Positions 27,745-36,922 of a stretch of 64,000 nt of DNA are shown in pieces; the first letter of the stretch is position 1, and the number at the start of each line of letters is the position of its first letter. The position numbers and the translations under genes are program-made. This stretch comes from an uncultured Bacilli bacterium (GTDB taxonomy: Bacteria > Bacillota_I > Bacilli_A > RF39 > UBA660): positions 61,364-125,363 of the forward strand of contig CAKPNA010000002.1 in NCBI GenBank assembly GCA_934168275.1, given 5' to 3'. The notes beneath the pieces are model-generated. The model had not been told where the DNA came from. It did not search any database and saw nothing but the letters and a program-made list of their open reading frames with translations.

Positions 27745-28266
27745 TTAGTTATTAACCATGTTTCTTTCAATTCCTTTTATTAATTCTTCTAATATTTCAT
27801 TTGGCATATAAACAGTAATATCTTCCAACCACGTTTTATAAATATCTAATAAGCGATTTTCATCAATTATCCCTTTTTCTTTTAAGTACTTTACGTACCA
27901 AATTGCCCCTCTTACATCAACATCACTATTTTTGTTAATAGATTTCTTTAACTTCCAATCACCGGTCAAAAGTATACCATTATTATCTCTAGCGGCAATA
28001 TAACTAAAATAATCAAAGATACTATTTCTACGATTTTTCATATATAGATTTTGTGATTCTGCTACTTGCATTTCATTTAGAGAAATTGTTTTAATTTTAG
28101 ATATTTTTTTAGAAATAAGATTGGGCTTATGCTGATATTCTTGATAAAGTACTAAATCAACAATTCTTGCATTTTTATCGTTTGTTAATTCATCTAGAAG
28201 GTTAACTTTTTCAAGGTGTATTATAACATTAACATCAATTACAAAAATCAGATTTGAAAAATTCAT
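27745..28266 (-). CDS. PIN-like domain protein, probable toxin of an ImmA/Xre pair
   Basis: 173 residues. FVIDVNVIIHLEKVNLLDEL at the start gives the first PIN acidic residue; SIFDYFSYIAARDNNGILLTGD near residue 95-115 gives the second acidic cluster and the typical LLTGD strand. PIN nucleases of the DUF3368 kind look like this. It overlaps the upstream Xre-ImmA gene by 32 bases and is translated with it. Known families: HTH-plus-ImmA/IrrE proteins next to PIN proteins act as regulator/antitoxin and toxin. The catalytic acids look present, so an active RNase is likely; substrate unknown. Confidence 0.75.
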   Translation of the reverse strand: MNFSNLIFVIDVNVIIHLEKVNLLDELTNDKNARIVDLVLYQEYQHKPNLISKKISKIKTISLNEMQVAESQNLYMKNRRNSIFDYFSYIAARDNNGILLTGDWKLKKSINKNSDVDVRGAIWYVKYLKEKGIIDENRLLDIYKTWLEDITVYMPNEILEELIKGIERNMVNN

Positions 28267-29275
28267 CAGTTGTTACCCCTAAATATTTAACTGCTTCATC
28301 CGTACTAATAATTTTTTCAGCTTCTAGTCTAAAAACGATTTTATCTCTTCTTGTAGGATGTTCATTTATGAGTTTTAATTGTTTAGTTCTCAATCCCGCT
28401 TTAGATAGCAATATAAATAAGTTTCTTTTTTGATTATCGTCTATTATTCCTAATGTATTAAGTCGCATAATTACAGCATTTATTGAAACTTTATATTCTT
28501 TAGCTATTAATATTATTTCATTTATAGATACATTTCTTGTAGTACATATATTATTAAATTCAAATTCTTTTTTCATTGCCTTTGATGGCATTAATAAACA
28601 TGATGCAAAGTAATCACAGTATCTTTCCTTTTCCTTGTCTTCTATATCATTATCAAAATCTAAGATTAAATGACCTAGTTCATGAGCTAGCGTAAATCTA
28701 TTTCTTTCATATCCTTTTGAAGATAATATTATGAAAGCAAGATTGTCGATGTATTCACAAAATCCATCAAATTTTTCTTCATAATCTATTTCTAAAATTA
28801 GAAAATTATTGTCTTCTAATTTATCAGTAAGATTATCTAAAGCACATTCATCTGATACTCCTAACATTTTGCGCACTTCAGTAGATATTTTCTCAATGTC
28901 ATCACTTGAATTAACTTTAAATCTCCATTTAGTCCTATCAAAAGAATAATCTTCATTAGCATAACTTAGTACCTCTAGATATTTGGCTATTTCATCGCTT
29001 ATCAGCATGTACAAACCTTTTTCTTTGGTTTTGGACATTTTAGATTGCTTTCTAAAATTTTCAAATTTTAATTTTGGAACTATAAAGGCATTTAAAAGAT
29101 CAGATATATTAACATTAAACAATTTAGATATTTGGATTATCCTTTCTGAGTTTGGTGTTATGATACCTTCTTCATATTTTTTTATTGTTTGATGCGAAAC
29201 ACCTAGCTTATCTGCCATTTCTCTCAAAGACATGCCTGATAATAGTCGATATTTTTTTATATTTCTTCCTAGCAT
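28235..29275 (-). CDS. Xre-family HTH protein with ImmA/IrrE metallopeptidase domain
   Basis: 346 residues. An N-terminal Xre helix-turn-helix (MSLREMADKLGVSHQTIKKY, about 15-40) is joined to an ImmA/IrrE domain with the zinc motif LAHELGHLILDFD near residue 200 and CDYFASCLLMP after it. The family cleaves or titrates regulators in mobile elements and toxin-antitoxin systems. ATG 29275 follows GGGTGAT. A clean promoter TTTACA-17-TAAAAT lies just upstream. The gene overlaps the PIN gene by 32 bases, which indicates a two-gene toxin-antitoxin-like operon. Confidence 0.88.
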   Translation of the reverse strand: MLGRNIKKYRLLSGMSLREMADKLGVSHQTIKKYEEGIITPNSERIIQISKLFNVNISDLLNAFIVPKLKFENFRKQSKMSKTKEKGLYMLISDEIAKYLEVLSYANEDYSFDRTKWRFKVNSSDDIEKISTEVRKMLGVSDECALDNLTDKLEDNNFLILEIDYEEKFDGFCEYIDNLAFIILSSKGYERNRFTLAHELGHLILDFDNDIEDKEKERYCDYFASCLLMPSKAMKKEFEFNNICTTRNVSINEIILIAKEYKVSINAVIMRLNTLGIIDDNQKRNLFILLSKAGLRTKQLKLINEHPTRRDKIVFRLEAEKIISTDEAVKYLGVTTDEFFKSDFCN

Positions 29276-29297
29276 AGAAATCACCCTTTACGTTTAC

Positions 29298-29326
29298 ATT
29301 TTATCATTTATATGTGTTTTTGTAAA
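29298..29326 (-). promoter_or_regulatory. Promoter of the Xre-ImmA/PIN operon
   Basis: Complement reads TTTACA (29326-29321), 17 bases, TAAAAT (29303-29298). GTTTAC/GTAAAC half-sites (29292-29297 and 29322-29327) flank it as an inverted repeat, a plausible autoregulatory operator. Confidence 0.65.
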
Positions 29327-29401
29327 CCTTTTTTCTAAAAAAATATAATATTTAAATTATATGTAAATATGTATATTTTTTACCTAACTAAATATTATAT
29401 A

Positions 29402-30073
29402 CTATTTTTTTAATACTCTCTTTTTCACTTTATTTTTAGTTATTGGAGTACATAAATGATATGTAAATTCATTAGATAAGTCTTTTACTTTATCGATAGC
29501 ATTAGTGTTTTTATATATTGGTTGTGAATCATAGCTTATGGTTTTACCTTCAACATTATCGTTTAAGATATTTTCATACATAGTGGCAGTTTTGCTTTGT
29601 AATACAGTTGTTATTGGTAATAAAGCTCCTAAAAGATAGTATAATTCAGGTTTAATAGTAGCAAGTAAGCCGGTTATTATTGTAGGGAATAGCATTGCGG
29701 TTTTAAATTTTCCTAAACGAATAGTTGCTGGTTTAAAGCCTAACTTTTCTGATTTGTAATTAGTATGGGCTATTTTTATTTCATATAATAGTGGTATTAG
29801 CATTAAAATATTACCACTTATAATACTAGGTGCTAGTAAAGATAGAGCAAATAATTTATCAGAAATAGCATCTAGTTTTCTACCAAGCTCTGAATAAGCA
29901 TTTAGTTTACGAGCGGCTAAGCCATCAAAGAAATCACTAATAGCGCCATAGATATATGTGCCAAATGATAGATAATAATTACCCAAAATAAATGATATAG
30001 CTCCTACTATTGAGGATATAATTCTAGATGTTGTTAGAGCATTTGGTATGTTTTTAATTATTTTATTTTTCAT
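29402..30073 (-). CDS. CDP-alcohol phosphatidyltransferase family protein
   Basis: About 223 residues, mostly hydrophobic helices. The family signature is complete: DGLAARKLNAYSELGRKLDA followed by ISD fits DG-x2-AR-x8-G-x3-D-x3-D near residues 50-72. The enzymes move a phosphatidyl or phospho-alcohol group from a CDP donor, making phosphatidylglycerophosphate, phosphatidylserine or related lipids in the membrane. The C-terminal 50 residues are hydrophilic and unusual. ATG 30073 follows GGGGGA. The acceptor alcohol cannot be decided here. Confidence 0.85.
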   Translation of the reverse strand: MKNKIIKNIPNALTTSRIISSIVGAISFILGNYYLSFGTYIYGAISDFFDGLAARKLNAYSELGRKLDAISDKLFALSLLAPSIISGNILMLIPLLYEIKIAHTNYKSEKLGFKPATIRLGKFKTAMLFPTIITGLLATIKPELYYLLGALLPITTVLQSKTATMYENILNDNVEGKTISYDSQPIYKNTNAIDKVKDLSNEFTYHLCTPITKNKVKKRVLKK

Positions 30074-30131
30074 AGTTCCCCCTAACGATATATAATATAT
30101 CATAATTTATAAATAATAAATATATTCCAAA

Positions 30132-31052
30132 TTATTTTATTTCTTTAGCTACAACAACAAGTACTTTATTTTGATATTTACCGTATAGAATACATGTTTG
30201 TAGGACTAGTACATTATCACTTTCAGAAAATACAATATCCGTTTTGTATAAACTTCTTTGGTGCATACGTTCAAAATGCATTAGCCAATCTAGTTCATTT
30301 TGATAATCGAATTGCATATGTTCTTCTTTAGATTTTTTATCAGCAGGATATATACTAAATATTTGATATTTACGAACTTCGTTATCTATTTTTAATTCAA
30401 GGCTTGGATTACTTCTAAAATATTCTTCATCAAATAAATATTTTTCTAGTATTCTAAGTGGTGGATCATAATTACCTGAGTTATGGCCATAGATATTGAT
30501 TTGTCTTGATGTTGCATCGTGTCTATAGTCAACGAAGACACTACCTATAATACTATATTCTTTTGTTATAGAATGATTTAAATAGTAATCATTATCACTA
30601 CCTTTTACTATGGGAATGCTAGTATCTTGATTACTTATGGATAAGATCCCATACACATCACTATTATTAAACTTCATTTTCAATTCATCTATTTCGTTTT
30701 TGATACTTTCGTCTTCAATCATTTCTTCAGTTGGTATTTTTCTTGGAATTACTGCTTCAATTAGTTCTTGTCGTGTCTTTGCTTCTTCTTTCTTTTTAAA
30801 ATATAGTAAGATAGATAAAACAATTATGGCAATGATAATAATAGTAATTATAATATCAAAGATAATATTTATATTCTTTTTCTTAATTGTTGTACTTTTG
30901 GCTAATTCAGTATTTGTTTTTGACTGATTTTTATTATCTGGTAATGTATTTGATTCAATTTTCTTTTTTGATGTAGTACTAATTTCTTTCTTTGGTGCTG
31001 ATAATGATTTCTTTTTTGATATTTTTTCTTTGTTATTTAATTCATCTTTCAT
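30132..31052 (-). CDS. Class B-like sortase
   Basis: 306 residues: a long Lys/Ser-rich cytosolic N-terminus (1-70), one helix (about 72-93), and a sortase domain. Catalytic His is in INIYGHNSGNYDPPLRI, Cys in VLVLQTCILYGKY. The usual catalytic Arg three to ten residues later is not evident: the strand reads NKVLVVVAKEIK where SrtB has KRIVVVAK. This may mean a reduced or altered activity. Sortases join surface proteins to peptidoglycan or pilins. The neighbouring TasA-like exported protein could be a substrate, but no LPxTG or NPQTN signal is seen in it. Confidence 0.85.
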   Translation of the reverse strand: MKDELNNKEKISKKKSLSAPKKEISTTSKKKIESNTLPDNKNQSKTNTELAKSTTIKKKNINIIFDIIITIIIIAIIVLSILLYFKKKEEAKTRQELIEAVIPRKIPTEEMIEDESIKNEIDELKMKFNNSDVYGILSISNQDTSIPIVKGSDNDYYLNHSITKEYSIIGSVFVDYRHDATSRQINIYGHNSGNYDPPLRILEKYLFDEEYFRSNPSLELKIDNEVRKYQIFSIYPADKKSKEEHMQFDYQNELDWLMHFERMHQRSLYKTDIVFSESDNVLVLQTCILYGKYQNKVLVVVAKEIK

Positions 31053-31137
31053 ACTATTTCCCCTCCTCGTTTCAAATTAACTATATTATACACTAATAAT
31101 TAAAAATTGCTAGTTTTTTCTACATATTTTTTAGTGT

Positions 31138-31168
31138 GTAAAAAAACTATTAACTTCCGCTAATAGTT
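31138..31168 (-). terminator. Terminator after the TasA-like gene
   Basis: Minus-strand AACTATTA/TAATAGTT stem (31161-31168 with 31145-31152), loop GCGGAAGT, then TTTTTT. Confidence 0.85.
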
Positions 31169-31721
31169 AATTTGGTTTGTTAGTAGCACTTACTACTAGT
31201 TCCATATTAAATGATTCTCCAACAATCTTTTCGTTTAAATCCATGCTCTTATCTAGCCATATATATAAAGTATATGTTGTTGAGGTAGTGCTAAGAGCAA
31301 TGTTAGATTTAATTGCATATGTACCGGCTGATTTTCCTGAGAAAGTGCCCTGTGCTAATACAGTACTGCCACTTACTAAAGCATATTTAAATCCGGCTTC
31401 GCTTTTTAAGTTTGTGCCAATACTATTTATTTTTATAGATATAGTTCCATAAATAGTACTATTGATATTACAACTGTTAGAGCCACTAGCATATCTATAA
31501 AATGTTATTGTAGTAGATGCTCCACCAGTATAACTAGCACTTGGCATAAAATTACTTGAAGTTAGATTTGTTCCTTTCGTGTATCTTACACAATTATTAA
31601 TATTTCCAAGTGATGCATTTATATTGACATTATTACTTCTTCCTGACCAATATGCAAATGTTCCACCAACTGTTAAGCATATTATAGCAACTATTATTAA
31701 TAAGTAATTAACTGTCTTCAT
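31167..31721 (-). CDS. Exported protein with SipW-type signal (TasA/camelysin-like)
   Basis: About 184 residues. The N-terminus is a hydrophobic segment ending in TVGGTFAYWSG, the alternative signal pattern of SipW-processed TasA/camelysin and related matrix proteins. The rest is Ser/Thr/Gly-rich with many beta-strand-like segments and two cysteines (NNCVRYTK, SNSCNIN). Such proteins form fibres or surface layers. ATG 31721 follows AGGTGAT; the in-frame GTG at 31730 lacks a spaced site. No SipW homologue lies within the window. Family placement is by signal and composition only. Confidence 0.65.
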   Translation of the reverse strand: MKTVNYLLIIVAIICLTVGGTFAYWSGRSNNVNINASLGNINNCVRYTKGTNLTSSNFMPSASYTGGASTTITFYRYASGSNSCNINSTIYGTISIKINSIGTNLKSEAGFKYALVSGSTVLAQGTFSGKSAGTYAIKSNIALSTTSTTYTLYIWLDKSMDLNEKIVGESFNMELVVSATNKPN

Positions 31722-31782
31722 CTCTATCACCTACACTAATAGAATTATATCATAATAAATTAAGTATTGCAATAAGCAATAC

Positions 31783-31977
31783 TTATAGTGGCCACTTATA
31801 TATAAACATATAAATAGCAAATAATAATACTAATATGGTATATAATACTTTAATTAATAATTCTAAAAGCTTTCTTTTCTTAGGGCTTTTTACCTTTTTG
31901 TTTAAATAATTTAATGGTTTTAAATAAAATGTTGTAGCTAAGCCTTCATTATAAAACTGATTAAGATATTCTTTCAT
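31783..31977 (-). CDS. Small membrane protein (64 aa), hypothetical
   Basis: 64 residues: an amphipathic N-terminus, a basic stretch KKVKSPKKRKLLE, and a C-terminal helix LIKVLYTILVLLFAIYMFI. It follows the processive glycosyltransferase by one base, suggesting the last gene of that operon and a possible accessory membrane subunit. No family recognised. Confidence 0.6.
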   Translation of the reverse strand: MKEYLNQFYNEGLATTFYLKPLNYLNKKVKSPKKRKLLELLIKVLYTILVLLFAIYMFIYKWPL

Positions 31978-31978
31978 C

Positions 31979-33457
31979 TTAGTTCTCCATTTTTAAATCA
32001 TCAATAGTTATTTTACTTTGATGTGGTATTGGTTTCCATTCTACTTTTTTAAATATAGCAATATATGTTGTATAACGACCTATTATATCAAATATTGGCC
32101 ATGTTAAACAAAACTCTACTTTCTTCCAAAAACTTATTTTTTTAATTCTAGCATCTTCTACGATAAATAGATATACAGCCATCCATATACTAGTAAAATA
32201 ACTTCCAATACGATATAGTAAACGATACCATATAGTTAATACAAAGCCCATTAATAAAGCATTAATACCTGGTTCAATATTAATTCTTATATCAAATAGA
32301 TTTCTTAATACTTTAGCTAACCAAACACTACCACTAAATAATGTCATATTACTTATTCCGTTACTATATAATGAACATGAATATATTATTACTGATACTA
32401 GTATAAATCTTAGTAAGTTAATAAATGATATTGGTGTTAATTGGACTAGGGTATCAAATGAAGCAAAGCGATGACGAATAGACTCAATAATACGTTTAGA
32501 TAATGGTTGTTTTTGCTTTTTACTATTATCTTGCCATTTAGTTTTTAAGTATCTTTTTCCTAAGAATATATTTAAAAATAGATATGGTCCTGTTTGTGCA
32601 AAAGCTTGTAAATGTCCTTTGGACCATCTTAATCTTTGTCTTAACGCTACTTTTAGGCTTATTGGTTGTTCATCAAAAAACATAGCTTCATCTTGGTAAG
32701 ATATTTCATAACCTTGGGCAACAGCATCAGCAGTTAAGGCTCTATCTTCAGTTAAACTTGTATAGTGCCAACCATCTTCTACTATTTCACTAGCCATTAA
32801 AAAGCCAGTACCTTGAATATTAGTGGCTAAATGTAAAACGCTTCTTGCTCGATGATTAGCTCTAATAGATCTTAACCAGTGTAAGGCATAAGTTGATGCT
32901 ATCCAATTTTCATCAAAGTTTTTAGTATTACGATATGATGTGATAATTTTTAAACCTGAATCAAAAGCATCATTCATTTTAGAAATAAAGTTCTTTTCTA
33001 GTAAGTTATCAGCATCAAAAACAAAATAACCTTCGAATGACATACGGCCATAATATTCTTCTATTTGATCAAATAAGTATTCTAGAGCATATCCTTTAGT
33101 TTTTTCTTTATCATTAAATCTTTCATAACAGATAGCACCTTTATCGCGAACTACTTGAGCAGTTTTATCAGTACAGTTATCTGCAACAACAAAGGTAGTT
33201 ATTAAATCTTTAGGATAATCTTGTTTTTTTATACTATCTAAGAGATTACCTATTACACTTTCTTCATTTCTAGCCGCAATGACAATAGCATATTTATGTT
33301 TCTTTTTAGCGGGTTTAAATTTTCTTGTAAAAAACATTCCTATAACAAAATAAAATGCTCGATGGATAACTATTATACTTAATATAAGTCCTAATATATT
33401 ATTTATATTTTTAAATAGTTGATAATTACTACCTATTCCCTTAATTATTGCATCCAT
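31979..33457 (-). CDS. Membrane glycosyltransferase family 2 (processive type)
   Basis: 492 residues: an N-terminal helix, a GT-A catalytic domain with AARNEESVIGNLLDSI, VVADNCTDKT, FDADNLLEKNF, the acidic SLTEDRALT and the processive Q-x2-RW box in RQRLRWSKGHLQ, then several helices. Similar enzymes make cellulose, poly-N-acetylglucosamine or glycolipids by chain extension at the membrane. It overlaps GtrA by one base and lies in an operon with a DPM-like glycosyltransferase and an LTA-synthase-like protein, so I infer synthesis of a surface glycolipid or polymer. The sugar is unknown. Confidence 0.85.
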   Translation of the reverse strand: MDAIIKGIGSNYQLFKNINNILGLILSIIVIHRAFYFVIGMFFTRKFKPAKKKHKYAIVIAARNEESVIGNLLDSIKKQDYPKDLITTFVVADNCTDKTAQVVRDKGAICYERFNDKEKTKGYALEYLFDQIEEYYGRMSFEGYFVFDADNLLEKNFISKMNDAFDSGLKIITSYRNTKNFDENWIASTYALHWLRSIRANHRARSVLHLATNIQGTGFLMASEIVEDGWHYTSLTEDRALTADAVAQGYEISYQDEAMFFDEQPISLKVALRQRLRWSKGHLQAFAQTGPYLFLNIFLGKRYLKTKWQDNSKKQKQPLSKRIIESIRHRFASFDTLVQLTPISFINLLRFILVSVIIYSCSLYSNGISNMTLFSGSVWLAKVLRNLFDIRINIEPGINALLMGFVLTIWYRLLYRIGSYFTSIWMAVYLFIVEDARIKKISFWKKVEFCLTWPIFDIIGRYTTYIAIFKKVEWKPIPHQSKITIDDLKMEN

Positions 33458-33882
33458 TACTTCTCAACTTCCTTACTGCTTTTAAATACTATAAATTTAC
33501 TTAATATATAATTTAAGATAATAATTACTACTTGGGCAATTAATTTAACTATTTTATTATCAAATTTTAATCTTGATACAAATATATACATAATAATCAT
33601 ATCGATTAATAGGGTTGATATTCTTGATATGTAAAAGTTTAAGCATTCTTTAATATTACTTTTATTTTTTACTTTAAAGACAAATTTTCGATTAGTAAAG
33701 TAAGCAAATGTTACTGATGCTAACCAAGAGATAATATTAGCTATTTGTAAATATACTTTATTATTAGCATCTAATACAGTTAGGGTTAATAAATAATAAG
33801 TAGCAAGACTTACGACAGTGGTAAGAATACCAATTATTAAGTAATTAATTAATTCTTCATATTTTTTATATATCTTTATCAT
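33457..33882 (-). CDS. GtrA family membrane protein
   Basis: 141 residues with four hydrophobic helices, the GtrA pattern: YLIIGILTTVVSLATYYLLT at the start, ANIISWLASVTFAYFTNRKF in the middle, and a C-terminal NYILSKFIVF. GtrA proteins are thought to flip lipid-linked sugars across the membrane together with a GtrB-like transferase. That partner directly precedes it, with a 17-base overlap (33866-33882). The operon context supports a glycosyl-lipid pathway. Confidence 0.88.
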   Translation of the reverse strand: MIKIYKKYEELINYLIIGILTTVVSLATYYLLTLTVLDANNKVYLQIANIISWLASVTFAYFTNRKFVFKVKNKSNIKECLNFYISRISTLLIDMIIMYIFVSRLKFDNKIVKLIAQVVIIILNYILSKFIVFKSSKEVEK

Positions 33883-34816
33883 ATACTACATCCATATTAC
33901 TTTCTTTAACTATATATATTGGTCTTTTCTTTACTTCTAAATAAGTTTTAGATAGGTATTCTCCGATTACTCCAATACATAGTAATTCTATACCATTAGT
34001 CATAAATATTATGCAGGCAAGACTTGGCCAACCACTAGTAGGATCACCATAAACTAATGTTTTAACAATAATAACTATTATCATAATAAAGGCTACTAGG
34101 CAAAATAAGATACCAAATGTAGCAGCCATTGTTAGAGGTGCTGTTGTAAAAGCCACTATTCCTTCAATAGCGTAAAGAAATAATTTCCAAAAATTCCATT
34201 TAGTCTCGCCGGCTACTCTTTCAATATTTTCGTATTCTAACCATTTTGTTTTAAAGCCAACAAAACTAAATAATCCTTTAGAATATCGATTATATTCTTT
34301 TAGGGTTAATAAATTATCTACGACTTGTCTTGTCATCATACGATAGTCTCTAGCACCATCAACCATTTCTACTTTACTCATTTTATTTATTATTTTATAA
34401 AACATACGGGCAAAGAAACTTCTAATTGGGGGCTCTCCTTTACGGGTTACTCTTCTAGTGCCTACTACATCATAATCTTCTTCTTCAATTAGGCGAAGCA
34501 TTTCCGGTATTAAAGTTGGTGGGTCTTGTAAATCACAGTCCATAACTGTAATATAGTCACCGGTAGAATGTTTTAATCCGGCCCACATAGCAGCTTCTTT
34601 ACCAAAGTTTCTAGATAATGATATATAATTTGCTTCTTTATCTTTTTTAGATAGGTTTCTGATGAGTTCTAGTGTTTTATCTTTACTACCATCATTAACA
34701 AATATTAATTCTAATTTATAATTTATTTTACTAAATACTTTTTTTATTTCTTTGTAAAATAATGGAATACTTTCTTCCTCGTTATAACAAGGAACAATTA
34801 TACTTACTTTTTTCAT
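33866..34816 (-). CDS. GtrB/DPM1-like glycosyltransferase family 2
   Basis: 316 residues: GT-A domain with IIVPCYNEEESIPLFYKEI, VNDGSKDKT, VMDCDLQDPPTLIPEM, then two C-terminal helices (about 228-255 and 265-290) and YLSKTYLEVKKRPIYIVKE. These enzymes put a sugar on undecaprenyl phosphate for later use outside the cell. It sits between the LTA-synthase-like gene and GtrA, overlapping the latter. Together they likely modify a teichoic-acid-type polymer or glycolipid with a single sugar. Confidence 0.9.
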   Translation of the reverse strand: MKKVSIIVPCYNEEESIPLFYKEIKKVFSKINYKLELIFVNDGSKDKTLELIRNLSKKDKEANYISLSRNFGKEAAMWAGLKHSTGDYITVMDCDLQDPPTLIPEMLRLIEEEDYDVVGTRRVTRKGEPPIRSFFARMFYKIINKMSKVEMVDGARDYRMMTRQVVDNLLTLKEYNRYSKGLFSFVGFKTKWLEYENIERVAGETKWNFWKLFLYAIEGIVAFTTAPLTMAATFGILFCLVAFIMIIVIIVKTLVYGDPTSGWPSLACIIFMTNGIELLCIGVIGEYLSKTYLEVKKRPIYIVKESNMDVVYDKDI

Positions 34817-34825
34817 ATTACACCT

Positions 34826-36862
34826 CTAATTCATAATTTCTTTAAAATAATTATATTTAAGTACTAAATCATTTTTCTTAACGTAATATTCTACTAAACT
34901 ATTCTTTTCTTCTAAAGTTAATTCATCAACAGATTTGTTGTTTTTTACTTGGCCATCAACAACATATATATTACCATCATACCAAGATAAATCACTAAAT
35001 ATAGTTAGAGTATCATTATTACCTAGAGCATCTCTGAATACATACCATTTTTCATTATATTCTACTCCCATTAGGTTTAAGAATGTTGGTAAGATATTTA
35101 GTTGACTAGTTACTTTATTAATATCTACTCTTTTTTGGTTACTACTCCAAATAAAGAATGGTGTTTTATTAACTAGATTAGTACTTGTATCTTTATGTCT
35201 GGATAATGTTTCATTAGTGGCAGTATATAAATAGTGATCAGTAAAGGCAACGATGATAGTATTGTCATATAAACCATTATCTTTTAAGGCTTGTATTAAT
35301 AGTCCAACCATATAGTCTGTTTCTTGAGCTTGTCTTTTAATACAATCTTCTTCGGTTAAATTTAAGTTATTAATAAACTCTTCTCTTTCACTTCTTGATA
35401 GAGGTTCTAACTTTTCGGCATAATCAATATTTATTAATTGACGACATACTCCTTTACTAGTAGTAAATGGTAAGTGATTACTATAAGTTATTATATAGTC
35501 AATAAACTTCCCTTCATTTTTAAACATTTCATCATAGAAGGTTTCGTTTAGAATTAGTTCTCTATCTAAGTTATAGGAGTTATCAGTATATGTTCCTAAA
35601 TCTTTTAAACCAAAATATCTATCAAAACCAAAGTTAGAATAATTAATACCTCTACTATAATATTCACTACTATTCATATGAAAGGCTTTAATTGAATAAT
35701 CCATTACTTTCATTAAGTTAGCCATAGAGTATGGAAAATCATTTTTATTTAGGGTATAAGCATTAATTGGATAAGTATATGGTGTCATATAACCAGTATT
35801 AACTGCAAACTCTGAATTAAATGTTGATCCACCACCATTAAAGAATGAATAATGATTATTAAAATTAATTGAGTTATTAAGTAAACTATAGGTATTAGGC
35901 ATAATGTCTTCAGTTAAAAGCCAATTATCAATACCTTCCATTTGTAAGAAAATAACATTCTTATCTTTAAATATTCCAGTATATTTATTATTAGAAAAGC
36001 TATTATGTTCTTCACTAAAAACATCTTCTAGGAACTTACTTTCTGTTTCACTTTTCTTTGTTTCTGGTTTGATATAAGTAATATAGAAGTCTCTAACACT
36101 ATATTCATAGATACCTGCTAGAGCTAAACACTTATTGCTATCATTAAAATTGTTATATACATTTCGGGGATTACGCCATGTATCCCAAGTAAGTTCAAAG
36201 TTAGCTCTTCCTAAACAACATTTAGCAAAAGTATGTACCACTAAGAATATAAATATTATTATTGCCATTTTCTTCTTATTAGTCTTACTATTAGGAAAAT
36301 ATTTTAAGGCTATAATAAAAGTAGTAAAAATAACAAATGCTACAACATAAACATAAAAATTACATGTTTTTAATACATCATATATATATCCACTACCTTC
36401 ACTAGCTAATTCCATCATAGAAAAACTAAAGAAGTTATTAGTAGCACTATAATATATATTATTTACTAAATATAAGGCAAAGCAAATAAGAAATATTAAA
36501 CTATATACTATTTTATCTTTTTTCTTACCAATATTTAAGACAATTCCTGCAAATAGAATTATATAAGCTATTGAAAATAGTCTTGGACTAATACTAAATA
36601 TTGGATAGAACTCTATTTGATGCGCAAACAATCTTGTTGACAAATCAATTATTACAAATGGAAGACATAACAGAATTATCTCTAATACATCTTTTCTCTT
36701 TAAGAAATTCCAAATTCTAGTTAATAATTTAACTAATTTTTCTTTTTTGCCATCTTCTTTAAAAAAATTTACAATATTATTTTTTACATTAATTATATTT
36801 TTCTTTATTTTTTTTATTTGTTTTTGTGAATTCTTTTTTATTCTTTTTATTTTAGTTTTCAT
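34826..36862 (-). CDS. LTA synthase-family sulfatase-fold membrane protein
   Basis: About 678 residues: a Lys-rich cytosolic start, five helices between about 65 and 215, then an extracellular sulfatase-fold domain. The catalytic Thr lies in GGGSTFNSEFAVNTG, metal-binding residues in FLQMEGIDNWL and VAFTDHYLYT. It transfers glycerophosphate from phosphatidylglycerol or a related group onto a lipid anchor outside the cell. Length fits the LtaS/YfnI group. ATG 36862 follows a GGTGG run. It heads the operon with the two glycosyltransferases and GtrA. Confidence 0.85.
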   Translation of the reverse strand: MKTKIKRIKKNSQKQIKKIKKNIINVKNNIVNFFKEDGKKEKLVKLLTRIWNFLKRKDVLEIILLCLPFVIIDLSTRLFAHQIEFYPIFSISPRLFSIAYIILFAGIVLNIGKKKDKIVYSLIFLICFALYLVNNIYYSATNNFFSFSMMELASEGSGYIYDVLKTCNFYVYVVAFVIFTTFIIALKYFPNSKTNKKKMAIIIFIFLVVHTFAKCCLGRANFELTWDTWRNPRNVYNNFNDSNKCLALAGIYEYSVRDFYITYIKPETKKSETESKFLEDVFSEEHNSFSNNKYTGIFKDKNVIFLQMEGIDNWLLTEDIMPNTYSLLNNSINFNNHYSFFNGGGSTFNSEFAVNTGYMTPYTYPINAYTLNKNDFPYSMANLMKVMDYSIKAFHMNSSEYYSRGINYSNFGFDRYFGLKDLGTYTDNSYNLDRELILNETFYDEMFKNEGKFIDYIITYSNHLPFTTSKGVCRQLINIDYAEKLEPLSRSEREEFINNLNLTEEDCIKRQAQETDYMVGLLIQALKDNGLYDNTIIVAFTDHYLYTATNETLSRHKDTSTNLVNKTPFFIWSSNQKRVDINKVTSQLNILPTFLNLMGVEYNEKWYVFRDALGNNDTLTIFSDLSWYDGNIYVVDGQVKNNKSVDELTLEEKNSLVEYYVKKNDLVLKYNYFKEIMN

Positions 36863-36922
36863 AACTACCACCACACCAATTTAATTATAACATAAATGGT
36901 TGTATTGTAAATGTTTTTAATT

